50,941 bases of DNA, from NCBI GenBank assembly GCA_964476375.1, contig CAYYZW010000144.1, forward strand, positions 1-50,941, given 5' to 3'. How positions within the stretch are numbered: position 1 is the first letter of the stretch; every line of letters starts with the position of its first letter. The notes beneath the pieces are model-generated. The model saw nothing but the letters and a program-made list of their open reading frames with translations, was not told where the DNA came from and ran no database searches. Below, piece after piece: positions 16,481 to 24,790 of the stretch. The DNA comes from SAT2750 sp964476375. GTDB lineage: Bacteria > Planctomycetota > Planctomycetia > Pirellulales > Pirellulaceae. The position numbers and the translations under genes were made by a program.

Positions 16481-17182
16481 ATGCGAAGCAGGTCACCAAA
16501 GCCGGCAATTCAACTGCGAAGCGTGGCTGGTCGCTACCGCATGGATAATGCCCACCGCGCCGGTCGGCACACGAAGCGATGGCGCCAGCGTGGTCCGGAG
16601 ACCCGGCCTGGTGAGCCGGTACCCCTGCTTGCCAGCCTCTCCTCAGAGGACCTGGACAGCAGGATCTACCAGCTTGAAGGGATCTTGTTTATTGCCCGGG
16701 AGCCTATTTCCAGTCGAAAATTGAGTGAAATGGCAGGACTGGCAGATGGCACGGAAGCTCGCACGCTTATTCGTTATCTCAATGAACGCTATGACCAGCA
16801 GCAACGGGCAATTCGACTGGAGCGGGTGGCGGGGGGTTACCAGCTCATGACCCGGCCAGAGTATGCCTCGTGGTTGAGGTCCATGAACCACATCCCGGCG
16901 GCTATACGGCTCTCGCAGCCAGCCCTGGAAACACTGGCGGTGGTTGCGTACCAGCAACCTGCCATGCGAGTGGAAGTGGAGGCAATCCGCGGCGTTGCCT
17001 GTGGAGAAGTGTTGCGGCACCTGATGGAGCGTGGCCTGGTGCGTATAGCCGGACGCGGCGAGGAGCTTGGTCGCCCGTATCTCTATGGGACGACAAAGAG
17101 TTTCCTGGAGGCATTTGGGATGGCGGATATCGAAGATATGCCACCAATGGATCGTCGCTTGCCGCTTAGTCCTTCAGCCTGA
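16481..17182 (+). CDS. scpB: Segregation and condensation protein B
   Basis: This 233-residue protein is ScpB, the kleisin-associated winged-helix subunit that works with ScpA and SMC in chromosome condensation. The two winged-helix halves are visible: IYQLEGILFIAREPISSRKLSEM, then the diagnostic QPALETLAVVAYQQPAMRVEVEAIRGV followed by GLVRIAGRGEELGRPYLYGTT. About 60 extra basic N-terminal residues precede the core. I chose the ATG at 16481 with GGAG 10 bases upstream, but the start is not certain and a TTG at 16439 is in frame. The last 17 bases overlap the end of convergent hemA. No scpA lies nearby. Confidence 0.88.
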   Translation: MRSRSPKPAIQLRSVAGRYRMDNAHRAGRHTKRWRQRGPETRPGEPVPLLASLSSEDLDSRIYQLEGILFIAREPISSRKLSEMAGLADGTEARTLIRYLNERYDQQQRAIRLERVAGGYQLMTRPEYASWLRSMNHIPAAIRLSQPALETLAVVAYQQPAMRVEVEAIRGVACGEVLRHLMERGLVRIAGRGEELGRPYLYGTTKSFLEAFGMADIEDMPPMDRRLPLSPSA

Positions 17183-18443
17183 AAAGCTGGATCAGGGCAT
17201 CAAGCAGGCTGCTTTGCTCTCCCTCTGTCGTTCCGTTGCGGAGAGATTCAAGTGGGGGGTGGAGAAGCTTGTTCACCAGCCGATCAAAAGCAATCTCCAG
17301 TTCTGCTTCAAGATGCGGATCCACGCCACTCCCCAGCTTGTTCTGCAATCGCAGGAGTTCTTCGCGTTTTGTCTTTTCGGCCTGTTCTTTCAGTTGTCGA
17401 ATCCAGGGGCCAGTTAAACGGCGTTGAGATTCGCTTACAAACCGGGCTGTTTCATCGTTGATGATCTCCTGGGCTATTGGCCATTCTCGATCACGGGCTG
17501 CTTGATTAACCTGGCACGCCTCCTGGAGATCATCCAGTGAATAGAGGTAAACGCCCAGGAAATCACTAATTGCCGGCTCAAAATCTCGAGGAACGGCGAG
17601 ATCCAGAATAAATAGAGGCCGCTGGAATCGTCGCGAAGAAATGGACTCGAAGTGACCTTTCGTCACAACAGGATCGGTGGCGCCGGTTGTGGAAATGACC
17701 AGGTCCGCATCTACAAGCAGGCTGTCGAGTTTGTCCCAGGGGTACGCTTTACCGGCGGTTCGTGTAGCCAGCGACTCGGCGCGCTCCTGGCTACGATTGA
17801 TGATCTTGATATCGGTCGCCTGCAGGTCAATCAGGTAGCGAAGGGTTTCCTCGCCCATTTCACCGGCGCCGATCACAAGGATATTCTTGTCATCAAAGCG
17901 TTCAAAAAAACGACTTGCAAAGTCTCCCACGGCGACACTGGGAATGCTCACGCGCTTGCGGTGAATAGCTGTTTCACTGGCAACCCGCTTGGCAACGTGC
18001 ATGGCGGCCTGAAAGGCGGCATGGGTTAGCGGCCCGGTACAGTTGTCCCTGTTGGCAGCTTCATAGGCCTGTTTGACCTGGGACAGCACCTGGGCCTCCC
18101 CAACGACCATGCTCTCCAGACTCGCCGCCGTGGCAAACAGGTGCCGAACAGCATCCTCTTCACTTTGCAGTTGTAGCTGGTCGTTCACGATCTCCGCATC
18201 GATCCCATGAAAACCGGAGAAAAACTGCACGATTTCAGCCTTTCCAGGGCAATCAGAGTCTTCTGCTGCGGCGGCATAGAGTTCCACCCGGTTGCAGGTG
18301 GAAAGCAAGACCAGTTCGCTTAGCGGGTAGAGCTTGCGGAGTTGCAGGAGGGCTTGCTGTGTCTGTTCAGGGCTGAAGGCCAGTTTCTCCCGGAATTCAA
18401 GAGATGAATCCTGGTGATCACAGCCGACCATTTGAAGCATCAT
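17166..18443 (-). CDS. hemA: Glutamyl-tRNA reductase
   Basis: This 425-residue enzyme reduces glutamyl-tRNA to glutamate-1-semialdehyde with NADPH, the first committed step of C5 haem synthesis. Catalytic C50 sits in LLSTCNRVELYA, the same position as in E. coli. It is followed by the GEAQVLSQVKQAY signature, the NADPH-binding segment ILVIGAGEMGEETLRYL and a C-terminal dimerisation helix. The ATG at 18443 overlaps the stop of the upstream hemX-like gene as TGATG, so I chose it over a further upstream start. This indicates translational coupling. The 3' end overlaps scpB by 17 bases. Confidence 0.95.
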   Translation of the reverse strand: MMLQMVGCDHQDSSLEFREKLAFSPEQTQQALLQLRKLYPLSELVLLSTCNRVELYAAAAEDSDCPGKAEIVQFFSGFHGIDAEIVNDQLQLQSEEDAVRHLFATAASLESMVVGEAQVLSQVKQAYEAANRDNCTGPLTHAAFQAAMHVAKRVASETAIHRKRVSIPSVAVGDFASRFFERFDDKNILVIGAGEMGEETLRYLIDLQATDIKIINRSQERAESLATRTAGKAYPWDKLDSLLVDADLVISTTGATDPVVTKGHFESISSRRFQRPLFILDLAVPRDFEPAISDFLGVYLYSLDDLQEACQVNQAARDREWPIAQEIINDETARFVSESQRRLTGPWIRQLKEQAEKTKREELLRLQNKLGSGVDPHLEAELEIAFDRLVNKLLHPPLESLRNGTTEGEQSSLLDALIQLFRLKD

Positions 18444-19336
18444 CAGGTCACCCCCCACTTCACCAGCAAGGATGTAAGTGGATCCAGGGATCCGGCCGGG
18501 GTAGCGGCAGCATGGCGACCCAGGATGACAACAACCAGCACCAGCGCAAGGAAGATAAAGCTGGCGACTGTCAGGTAGGCCACCTTTCGTCCCTGTCGAG
18601 CCGGCTTGTAGAAATACTCAAAAACCATGACTGCGATCAGCCAGCAGAACAGGATGGAAGATGAAAAAACAACACCCTCCTCCAGCGGCAGTTGCCGGAT
18701 AATATTCATGGCAATGCCGGCCAGGAGCCCGATTGCCAGCAGGATAGTGGAAAGAGAAAGGCAGCGGCTGCTTGTGCGCTGCAGCCACTCCAGGCTTGGA
18801 AGGCGCATGCCACGGCGGGGGGAGAGTTTCTGTTTCAGGCGGTGTGATTGAACCAGGTACATGACCCCAGCCGCACACCCCAGGGCCATCGTGACGGTTC
18901 CAGCCAGCAGCGAGAGCCCATGCAGGATACCCCACAGGGAGAGGGCATCGTTGTCGGTAAAGCTGCCCGCATCCCTGATCAGCCAGGCCGTCATGGTAAG
19001 GCCAAGCACCAGGGGCAAGAGAAACAGTCCGGTGCTGTTCAGGGGGCGGCGGACGGAAAGGATAAAGTAATAAACGGCAATTGCCAGGGCGGCGACGACA
19101 CACCACGCGTGCCAGTCGGAGAGGGGGGTCGAATGTTCTGCCAGGCTAGACTGAATTCTCAAACAGATGTAAACGAGGTGGGCAAAGAGACCCATCGCCA
19201 TGACCAGCAGCATCATTGCCCAGCGCACCGCAACCCGCAAGAAGAGGCGAGAGATCTCCAGAATCAACGTCAGCAGATAGCTGAAGGCGAAGCAGGAGAG
19301 AGATATTCTCGATAACCACTCGGCAATGGCGGACAC
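18443..19336 (-). CDS. HemX/CcsA-like cytochrome c assembly membrane protein
   Basis: This 297-residue integral membrane protein has about eight hydrophobic segments. It belongs to the cytochrome c assembly (CcsA/HemX) family: the segment LWGILHGLSLLAGTVTMALG matches the family's conserved W-x-x-x-H region that handles haem. In Bacillus and others a HemX protein sits beside hemA and lowers HemA levels, and here it is directly coupled to hemA by a TGATG overlap. It could instead be a true haem-handling CcsA for cytochrome c maturation, but no CcsB gene lies nearby. The start is a GTG at 19336. Confidence 0.82.
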   Translation of the reverse strand: MSAIAEWLSRISLSCFAFSYLLTLILEISRLFLRVAVRWAMMLLVMAMGLFAHLVYICLRIQSSLAEHSTPLSDWHAWCVVAALAIAVYYFILSVRRPLNSTGLFLLPLVLGLTMTAWLIRDAGSFTDNDALSLWGILHGLSLLAGTVTMALGCAAGVMYLVQSHRLKQKLSPRRGMRLPSLEWLQRTSSRCLSLSTILLAIGLLAGIAMNIIRQLPLEEGVVFSSSILFCWLIAVMVFEYFYKPARQGRKVAYLTVASFIFLALVLVVVILGRHAAATPAGSLDPLTSLLVKWGVT

Positions 19337-19400
19337 GGGGCAGGATCCTCGATCAGTTCGCTATCATTACCGGGAAAGCCTGCTGGCGGGACAACCCCCA

Positions 19401-19430
19401 ATTGTATCCTGCCACCGGGGACCCTGTAAG
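19401..19430 (-). promoter_or_regulatory. Possible promoter of the hemX-hemA operon
   Basis: Reading the minus strand, CTTACA (19425-19430) and TACAAT (19401-19406) are 18 bases apart. They match 4/6 and 5/6 of the sigma-70 consensus. The leader to the GTG start would be about 58 bases. Confidence 0.35.
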
Positions 19431-19518
19431 AAGCCCGGGATTTCCTTGCCATCTGGCGATGTTTGGAGAGGGAATAACCGGTACAGGTAGCATGACCGAA
19501 TCATACCAGCCCGCTGTT

Positions 19519-20574
19519 TTACTGGCTGTCCAGTCCATGCTGCTTCAATTTCTTGTGCAGGGTATTTCGATTAATACCGAGCTGGGCTGCTGCCTGGGTT
19601 TGGACGTTGTTACATGCTTTCATCACCTGGGCAATCAATTCCCGCTCGACCCGGTCGACAATCTTCGAGTAAAGCCCTGCCTCGCTCGCGTCCATGGTTG
19701 CCAGCCCTTCCTGGACAACCTGTCGAGCAAGGGACTCCAGGGCAGGGGCCCCCTGTGCGGAAGCGCGGTCAGATGCCCCCCCGACGACCGCCGCGGGCAG
19801 CAGGCTCAACGACAACTCATCACTCTCGGCCATGACAACGGCACGTTCCACATAGTTTTGCAGTTCGCGGACATTTCCAGGCCAGTCGTAATCCTGCATG
19901 GCTTCCATGGCCGAGCGTTCAATATGAACGACGTACCGGTCGTTCGCCTCGTTGTATTCATTGAGAAAGAACGCCACCAGATCCGGAACATCTTCTCGGC
20001 GCTGTCGTAATGGCGGAATCTCGATCGGCACGACATTCAGCCGCCAGTAAAGATCTTCCCGAAATTTCTCCGCTTCCACCTCGGCCATCAGGTTACGGTT
20101 GCTTGCAGCAATGACCCGCGTGTCTACCTGGATGGTCTCCGTGTCGCCAACCCGTTCAAATTCCTGTTCCTGAAGCACGCGCAGCAGCTTGACCTGCAAG
20201 AGCATGGTTGTGGAGTTGATTTCATCCAGGAAAATGGTGCCGGTGTGGGCCGCTTCAAATCGCCCGGTGCGGTTGCTCGTTGCACCAGTGAACGCTCCTT
20301 TTACATGACCGAACAGCTCGCTTTCCAGCAGGCTTTCGCTCAGCGCACCGCAGTTGACTTTGACAAATGGGCCGCTGGTTCGTTCGCTCAGTTCATGGAT
20401 CGCGTTGGCAATCAGTTCCTTGCCGGTTCCGGTTTCACCAAGCAAGAGCACGGATGCAGAGCTGCGTGCCACCTGCCTGGTCAGCTGGTAGACCTGCTGC
20501 ATGGCCACGCTGTTGCCGACAATTCCAGGCAGCGGGCCAGGTTCGTACGAACTCGTATTTAGGGAGCCGGACAT
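19519..20574 (-). CDS. Sigma-54-dependent transcriptional activator, no receiver domain
   Basis: This 351-residue bacterial enhancer-binding protein opens promoters used by RpoN. The AAA+ domain shows Walker A GETGTGKE, the sigma-54 contact loop GAFTGA, Walker B GTIFLDEIN and the DWPGNVRELQNYVERAV segment. The C-terminus is a Fis-type helix-turn-helix, AAAQLGINRNTLHKKLKQHGL. There is almost nothing before the AAA+ domain (about 20 residues), so it lacks the usual receiver, GAF or PAS sensor. The ATG at 20574 is chosen because the upstream extension is not protein-like. The HEAT-repeat gene ends 103 bases upstream on the same strand. No -24/-12 promoter was recognised nearby. Confidence 0.88.
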   Translation of the reverse strand: MSGSLNTSSYEPGPLPGIVGNSVAMQQVYQLTRQVARSSASVLLLGETGTGKELIANAIHELSERTSGPFVKVNCGALSESLLESELFGHVKGAFTGATSNRTGRFEAAHTGTIFLDEINSTTMLLQVKLLRVLQEQEFERVGDTETIQVDTRVIAASNRNLMAEVEAEKFREDLYWRLNVVPIEIPPLRQRREDVPDLVAFFLNEYNEANDRYVVHIERSAMEAMQDYDWPGNVRELQNYVERAVVMAESDELSLSLLPAAVVGGASDRASAQGAPALESLARQVVQEGLATMDASEAGLYSKIVDRVERELIAQVMKACNNVQTQAAAQLGINRNTLHKKLKQHGLDSQ

Positions 20575-20677
20575 GCTCGTTCTTTGAATTCTCCACGTAC
20601 GGATAGTGCCATTTCCGGGGATTCTTTCTTGTTTTCCCCGGTTGTGACGCTTCCATGCGTCGAGAAGGCAGGCCTGG

Positions 20678-22990
20678 TCATTTTCCGTTGCCAGCATCAT
20701 TCCTGGTGGCGGCCTGCTGTCTCCTCCGGAAGGGACCCTCGATGGCATCGAGCATGTCCCCCAGTAACTGTAAAACGTCATCCTCTTTCACGTCCAGGCT
20801 GGCGTTATACAGGTCATATATTTGCTGCACCTCGGCCTTGTTCAGTAACAGTCCGCGCTTTTGGATCGCCTGATCCAGGGCCTCCACGGCGGCCCGCCGG
20901 CTTTCCAGGGTCTCGGTATCCAGGCTGGCAAAATTCACCAGTGCCTGGGTACTGTCCGGTGTGGCAATGTGACCTAGGACCGGGGCAGCATGTTTGCCAA
21001 GTCGTGGTTGGAAAAGTGCTGCGATCAGTGTCTGCTCGTACCGGCTGATATCATAGTAGCCATAGTCCTCGGGATTGGCCGCAAAATGAGCCATGGTCTG
21101 CAGGGCGAATTGTGCCTGGGAGAGGCGATCTTCCGTTGTCACTGGTTGCTCGCCGGCCATCTCCAGCAGGGTTCGAGCCTGGATTGTCATGGACTCGACC
21201 GAGTGTGGATTGACGAGCAGGGAAGCACGATCATCCAGGGCCACGATCCGTGCACCGACACCACGCTCGTTAACATCCGTCACGATTCCGATGGGGATAT
21301 TTGCCGTTCGAGGGTCTTTTCGAAGAAGAGAGACGGTTTCCGCGACGCCGGGATGATAAATCGTGTCGCCGATCAGGATGAATTCATAATCAGGATTACT
21401 TGCCGCCAACTGGAAGAGGTTCTTTCCGGAGGATGCCCGATCGCTGGCAAAGCCAAGATCTGCCAGCATCCCACCCCAGGATTGGGAGCGACTGGCGATC
21501 CCGTCGCCGGTAAGCACCCGTGGTTCGCTGCGTGAACCGGCAAAGTATGCAAGCGTTTCAAGTACGAAACTTGATCCAGGGTACGGCTGCCGGGGGTCCA
21601 TTTTCACGATCGCCTGAAGGGCCGCATATCGCAACCAGAGATTCGGGTGCCGGATGGCTTCTACGAGCAGGCTGGGGCGGCCACTGGGTGATTGGAAAAG
21701 CTGTTCGTCTCCCTTGGTGGCGAGGATTTCAAGGGCACCGATCGCCGCCGGCACATGTTTGGTCTTGATGGCATTGCGGTAGACAGCCAACAGCATGCCG
21801 GCATCCACCTGGCCGTGGTCGACCAGATCGACCAGTGGCCTCCCTATTCCATGAAGTTCTTTGCTCTCCTCCAGGATGCTTCGCAGGTAAAGGAGCTGAT
21901 AATCCTTGTTTCCTTGATCCATGGAGTAAAGATCCCTGGCTGCCTGGGCAGCAAGGATCAGGCGGGCAATACGTGGGGGTCGCTCCTGCCTGGTCAACGC
22001 GCTGTCTTTCCCCCACCGCCAGAGGACTATTTTTCCATTCGGACCGGTTGGAATCATCAGGTCCCCCTCGAGGTATTTCCTGAGTACCTCCGACAGAAAC
22101 CGCTCCGCGTCGCGATGCGTGGGAATCTTTGTATGTGTATATCGTTTCAGGCCTTCCCGGGCCTCTGCACCAAGGCGCTGTTCCCTGGGGACCACGAAGG
22201 CGGGGGCGATCATGCGCAAGAATGCCCGTGGGTTTTTTCGCTGCGAGAGGACAATAAACAGCTGGGCGCGGAGATCTTCGTTGGGGGCGTCGAGCATGCC
22301 GAGCAGTGGTTCATCCGCAGAAGGCCCAAGCCGGACCAGGGTATCACGAATTGCGTCATGATCATCGAGCCATTTATCGTCTCTTAGCCTCATGGCCAGT
22401 TCGATAGCAGCCCGCTCCCCGTGTTGCCTTAGTTGATCCAGGGCAATAACGCGAGCGTCCTCGTCGTCCCCCAGGCGCTGATCGATAAAGCGATTAATCC
22501 GGTCAATATCATCCAGTTGTTTCTTGGCGGCATTCAGCACGAGCGTGGCAAACGCTCCGCCGGCTGGCTGCAGTTGTGGATCTCGCAGAATGCTAAGGAA
22601 AAAGGCAGAGCCAAGATCATCCTGTTCCATCAGGTCGGCCAGTTCGTCGTCACCCGGATTGGCAGCGATGACTTTCTCCATCAACAGGATTGCCAGCTTG
22701 GGCCGATCAAGGTCGACCAGCTGCTTGGCCGCCGTGGATAACTCCGGGATTGTCTGGGGATTGCTATCCAGGATGGCCAAGACCGCCGGGTTCGTTTCCT
22801 TTTTTGGCTGGTCTTTCAGCAGGTTGGACTGCCGCGCGGCAGGGGGAGCGTCAGGATTGTTATTTCCAAAAGGATTCTGCTGGGCCAACAATTCTGTAGA
22901 CACCAGTGCCAGGAGGAAGGCCAGGCAAAGCATCCCGGCAGAGACTGGGAAGCGGGGGCAGGCTGGGGATGTACGAGTGGTGGTCGTCAT
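20678..22990 (-). CDS. Secreted HEAT-repeat protein with receiver-like segment
   Basis: This 770-residue protein has a signal peptide (hydrophobic core MLCLAFLLALVSTELLA) and a long alpha-helical repeat region of HEAT/armadillo type, for example RHPNLWLRYAALQAIVKMDP and ESRRAAVEALDQAI. Around residues 520-595 a different fold appears: DYEFILIGDTIYHPGVAETV, then LRKDPRTANIPIGIVTDVNE. This looks like the beta3-to-beta4 core of a response-regulator receiver, with D near the phosphorylation site but other key residues unclear. The start ATG has AAGGA 8 bases upstream. The gene follows argH by 58 bases and precedes the sigma-54 activator. Its function is unknown. Confidence 0.8.
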   Translation of the reverse strand: MTTTTRTSPACPRFPVSAGMLCLAFLLALVSTELLAQQNPFGNNNPDAPPAARQSNLLKDQPKKETNPAVLAILDSNPQTIPELSTAAKQLVDLDRPKLAILLMEKVIAANPGDDELADLMEQDDLGSAFFLSILRDPQLQPAGGAFATLVLNAAKKQLDDIDRINRFIDQRLGDDEDARVIALDQLRQHGERAAIELAMRLRDDKWLDDHDAIRDTLVRLGPSADEPLLGMLDAPNEDLRAQLFIVLSQRKNPRAFLRMIAPAFVVPREQRLGAEAREGLKRYTHTKIPTHRDAERFLSEVLRKYLEGDLMIPTGPNGKIVLWRWGKDSALTRQERPPRIARLILAAQAARDLYSMDQGNKDYQLLYLRSILEESKELHGIGRPLVDLVDHGQVDAGMLLAVYRNAIKTKHVPAAIGALEILATKGDEQLFQSPSGRPSLLVEAIRHPNLWLRYAALQAIVKMDPRQPYPGSSFVLETLAYFAGSRSEPRVLTGDGIASRSQSWGGMLADLGFASDRASSGKNLFQLAASNPDYEFILIGDTIYHPGVAETVSLLRKDPRTANIPIGIVTDVNERGVGARIVALDDRASLLVNPHSVESMTIQARTLLEMAGEQPVTTEDRLSQAQFALQTMAHFAANPEDYGYYDISRYEQTLIAALFQPRLGKHAAPVLGHIATPDSTQALVNFASLDTETLESRRAAVEALDQAIQKRGLLLNKAEVQQIYDLYNASLDVKEDDVLQLLGDMLDAIEGPFRRRQQAATRNDAGNGK

Positions 22991-23048
22991 GAAGTGAATC
23001 CTTGAGGATTACGTCAACCTTGCCGACATTTCAGTAAGTTGTTTCCTG

Positions 23049-24485
23049 TCAACAATTACGGCCACCGGTCGAGTCGGACATCCTGGCCCGCCAGCTTTCG
23101 ATCTCCTGGGCAACCCTGTCCGGGGCCGTTGATCCCCTGCTGGAAAAGGCACGAATAGCGTTTTCCACACCGAGGACCTCATATACAGTATCGTCCAACT
23201 CGGGGCAAAGCTCCTGTAACTCCTCCAGGGGCATTTCCTTCAAGGGGAGCCCTTTTTCGCTTGCCATGCCCACCAGCTGCCCGATCACCTGGTGCGCTGT
23301 CCGCTGCGGAACTCCTCGCTTGACAAGCTCTTCCATCAGCGTGGTGGCATCCAGGTAGCCATGTTCCAGCTTTGCATGGATGGATTCCACTTTCAGCGTC
23401 GCTCCGGCGACGACCGGGACAGCAATTTCCAGGCATGCCAGGACGGTGTCGACGGCATCAAACAGGGCCGGCTTGTCCTCCTGCAAGTCCCTGTTGTATG
23501 CCAGTGGCAGCCCCTTGGTGAGCACCAGCAGCGTTTGCAGGTCACCGATGACACGAGCTGATTTGCCGCGAATCAACTCGAGCACATCGGGGTTGATTTT
23601 CTGGGGCATGATCGAAGAGCCGGTACAAAACTCATCGGGCAGATCGAGAAAATCAAACTCCGTGGTTTTCCAGAGAATCCACTCTTCGGCCCAGCCACTC
23701 AGGTGGATTGCCAGTAACGAGAGAACAAAAACAGCCTCCACCACGAAATCACGGTCACTCGAGATATCCAGGCTGTTCGCAGCAACACTGTCAAAACCAA
23801 GCCGCCGGGCAACATCTTCCCGGTCAACAGGGATGGATGTTCCAGCCACGGCAGCAGCACCCAGGCCACAGACATTCACCCGGCCCCGGCAATCGGCCAG
23901 TCGCAGCCGGTCTCGCTCGAGTTTTTCACAATAAGCCAGCCAGTAGTGAGCCGCCAGGACAGGCTGGGCGCGTTGCAGGTGGGTGTAGGCGGGAAGAATA
24001 ACCCCCTTGTCCTGCTCGCAGCGGTCCAGGAAAGACCCCTGGAGCTGCCGGAGAAGCGTGTCGACATGGTCGAGTGCATCTCGCAGCCAGAGTCGCAAAT
24101 CGGTATTTACCTGGTCATTGCGGCTCCGGCCAGTGTGCAGTTTTCGGCCAGTATCACCGAGCCGATCCACCAGGGCCTGCTCGATGTTCATATGAACATC
24201 CTCAAGCTCCACCTTCAGGAGAAGCTCTCCCTGCTCAATTTCCACCCCAATAGCCTCCAGGGCGTCGACGATTTGGTGAGATTCCTGGCTGGTGAGGATG
24301 CCAGCCTCGGCGAGCATTTGAGCATGCGCGACCGAACCCTTGATGTCATGGGCGGCAAGCCGGTGGTCAAAGCTGACGCTTTCAGTAAAGGTGTCAACGC
24401 GGCGATCTGTCGCCTTGCTAAAGACTCCTGAGCGCGATGGACTTGACAAGGAGTGCCTCTTTTCCAAACAGGGGGTGGCCGACAC
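23049..24485 (-). CDS. argH: Argininosuccinate lyase
   Basis: This 478-residue enzyme cleaves argininosuccinate to arginine and fumarate, the last step of arginine synthesis. It belongs to the fumarase/aspartase superfamily. The three signature regions are present: KLHTGRSRNDQV, AYTHLQRAQPV (catalytic His) and the mobile-loop motif GSSIMPQKINPD with the catalytic Ser. The core begins at FSKATDRRVDTFTESVSFD, so about 20 residues precede the usual start; the GTG at 24485 is the chosen initiator. The gene is divergent from carB, whose product makes carbamoyl phosphate for arginine and pyrimidines. It has a good promoter (24521-24549). Confidence 0.95.
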   Translation of the reverse strand: MSATPCLEKRHSLSSPSRSGVFSKATDRRVDTFTESVSFDHRLAAHDIKGSVAHAQMLAEAGILTSQESHQIVDALEAIGVEIEQGELLLKVELEDVHMNIEQALVDRLGDTGRKLHTGRSRNDQVNTDLRLWLRDALDHVDTLLRQLQGSFLDRCEQDKGVILPAYTHLQRAQPVLAAHYWLAYCEKLERDRLRLADCRGRVNVCGLGAAAVAGTSIPVDREDVARRLGFDSVAANSLDISSDRDFVVEAVFVLSLLAIHLSGWAEEWILWKTTEFDFLDLPDEFCTGSSIMPQKINPDVLELIRGKSARVIGDLQTLLVLTKGLPLAYNRDLQEDKPALFDAVDTVLACLEIAVPVVAGATLKVESIHAKLEHGYLDATTLMEELVKRGVPQRTAHQVIGQLVGMASEKGLPLKEMPLEELQELCPELDDTVYEVLGVENAIRAFSSRGSTAPDRVAQEIESWRARMSDSTGGRNC

Positions 24486-24520
24486 GACATCCAGATGACT
24501 TCGGCTACCACAGGGTATGT

Positions 24521-24549
24521 ATGCTAAATGGCTTATAAATAGGTGTCAA
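24521..24549 (-). promoter_or_regulatory. argH promoter (sigma-70 type)
   Basis: On the minus strand a perfect TTGACA (24544-24549) is followed after 17 bases by TAGCAT (24521-24526), a 4/6 match to TATAAT. Transcription would begin near 24514, giving a leader of about 29 bases before the argH GTG. Confidence 0.55.
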
Positions 24550-24567
24550 CGAGCACGGTTTTCCTGT

Positions 24568-24584
24568 TGCCTCATTATGAGGCA
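24568..24584. promoter_or_regulatory. 17-bp palindrome, candidate operator
   Basis: TGCCTCA-TTA-TGAGGCA is a perfect inverted repeat with 7-base arms. It lies just upstream of the argH -35 box and about 210 bases before carB. It does not match the ArgR consensus (TGAAT-n4-ATTCA). A transcription factor shared by both genes is a reasonable reading. Confidence 0.45.
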
Positions 24585-24790
24585 TGATCCGTTACTGTTA
24601 TGGGAGATGGTCCGCCGCCGGACATGAATGGAATTCTCGCGCTATTTTCTTGAGCAGTTTGGGGATCCACAGGTTCACCCACAGTTCAGGCGATCCAGCC
24701 CCTTGTAAGAATAGTACCCTGTTGGTTAAACTCGGGAAATTTTGCACCCAGAATCTGCCCATCCACACTTTTTCATGGACTCCACCTGCC

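Larger units (their letters stand above)
24486..24790. other. argH-carB divergent control region
   Basis: These 305 bases carry the argH promoter (24521-24549) and a 17-bp palindrome (24568-24584). The plus-strand frame is open back to 24584, but that translation does not resemble the N-terminus of any carbamoyl phosphate synthase. I therefore treat the region as the carB leader. I found no intrinsic terminator or known riboswitch in it. Confidence 0.5.

Noticed and set aside
24584..24790. N-terminal extension of carB by about 69 codons
   Set aside because: The translation does not resemble carbamoyl phosphate synthase N-termini, and the GTG at 24791 gives the conserved start.
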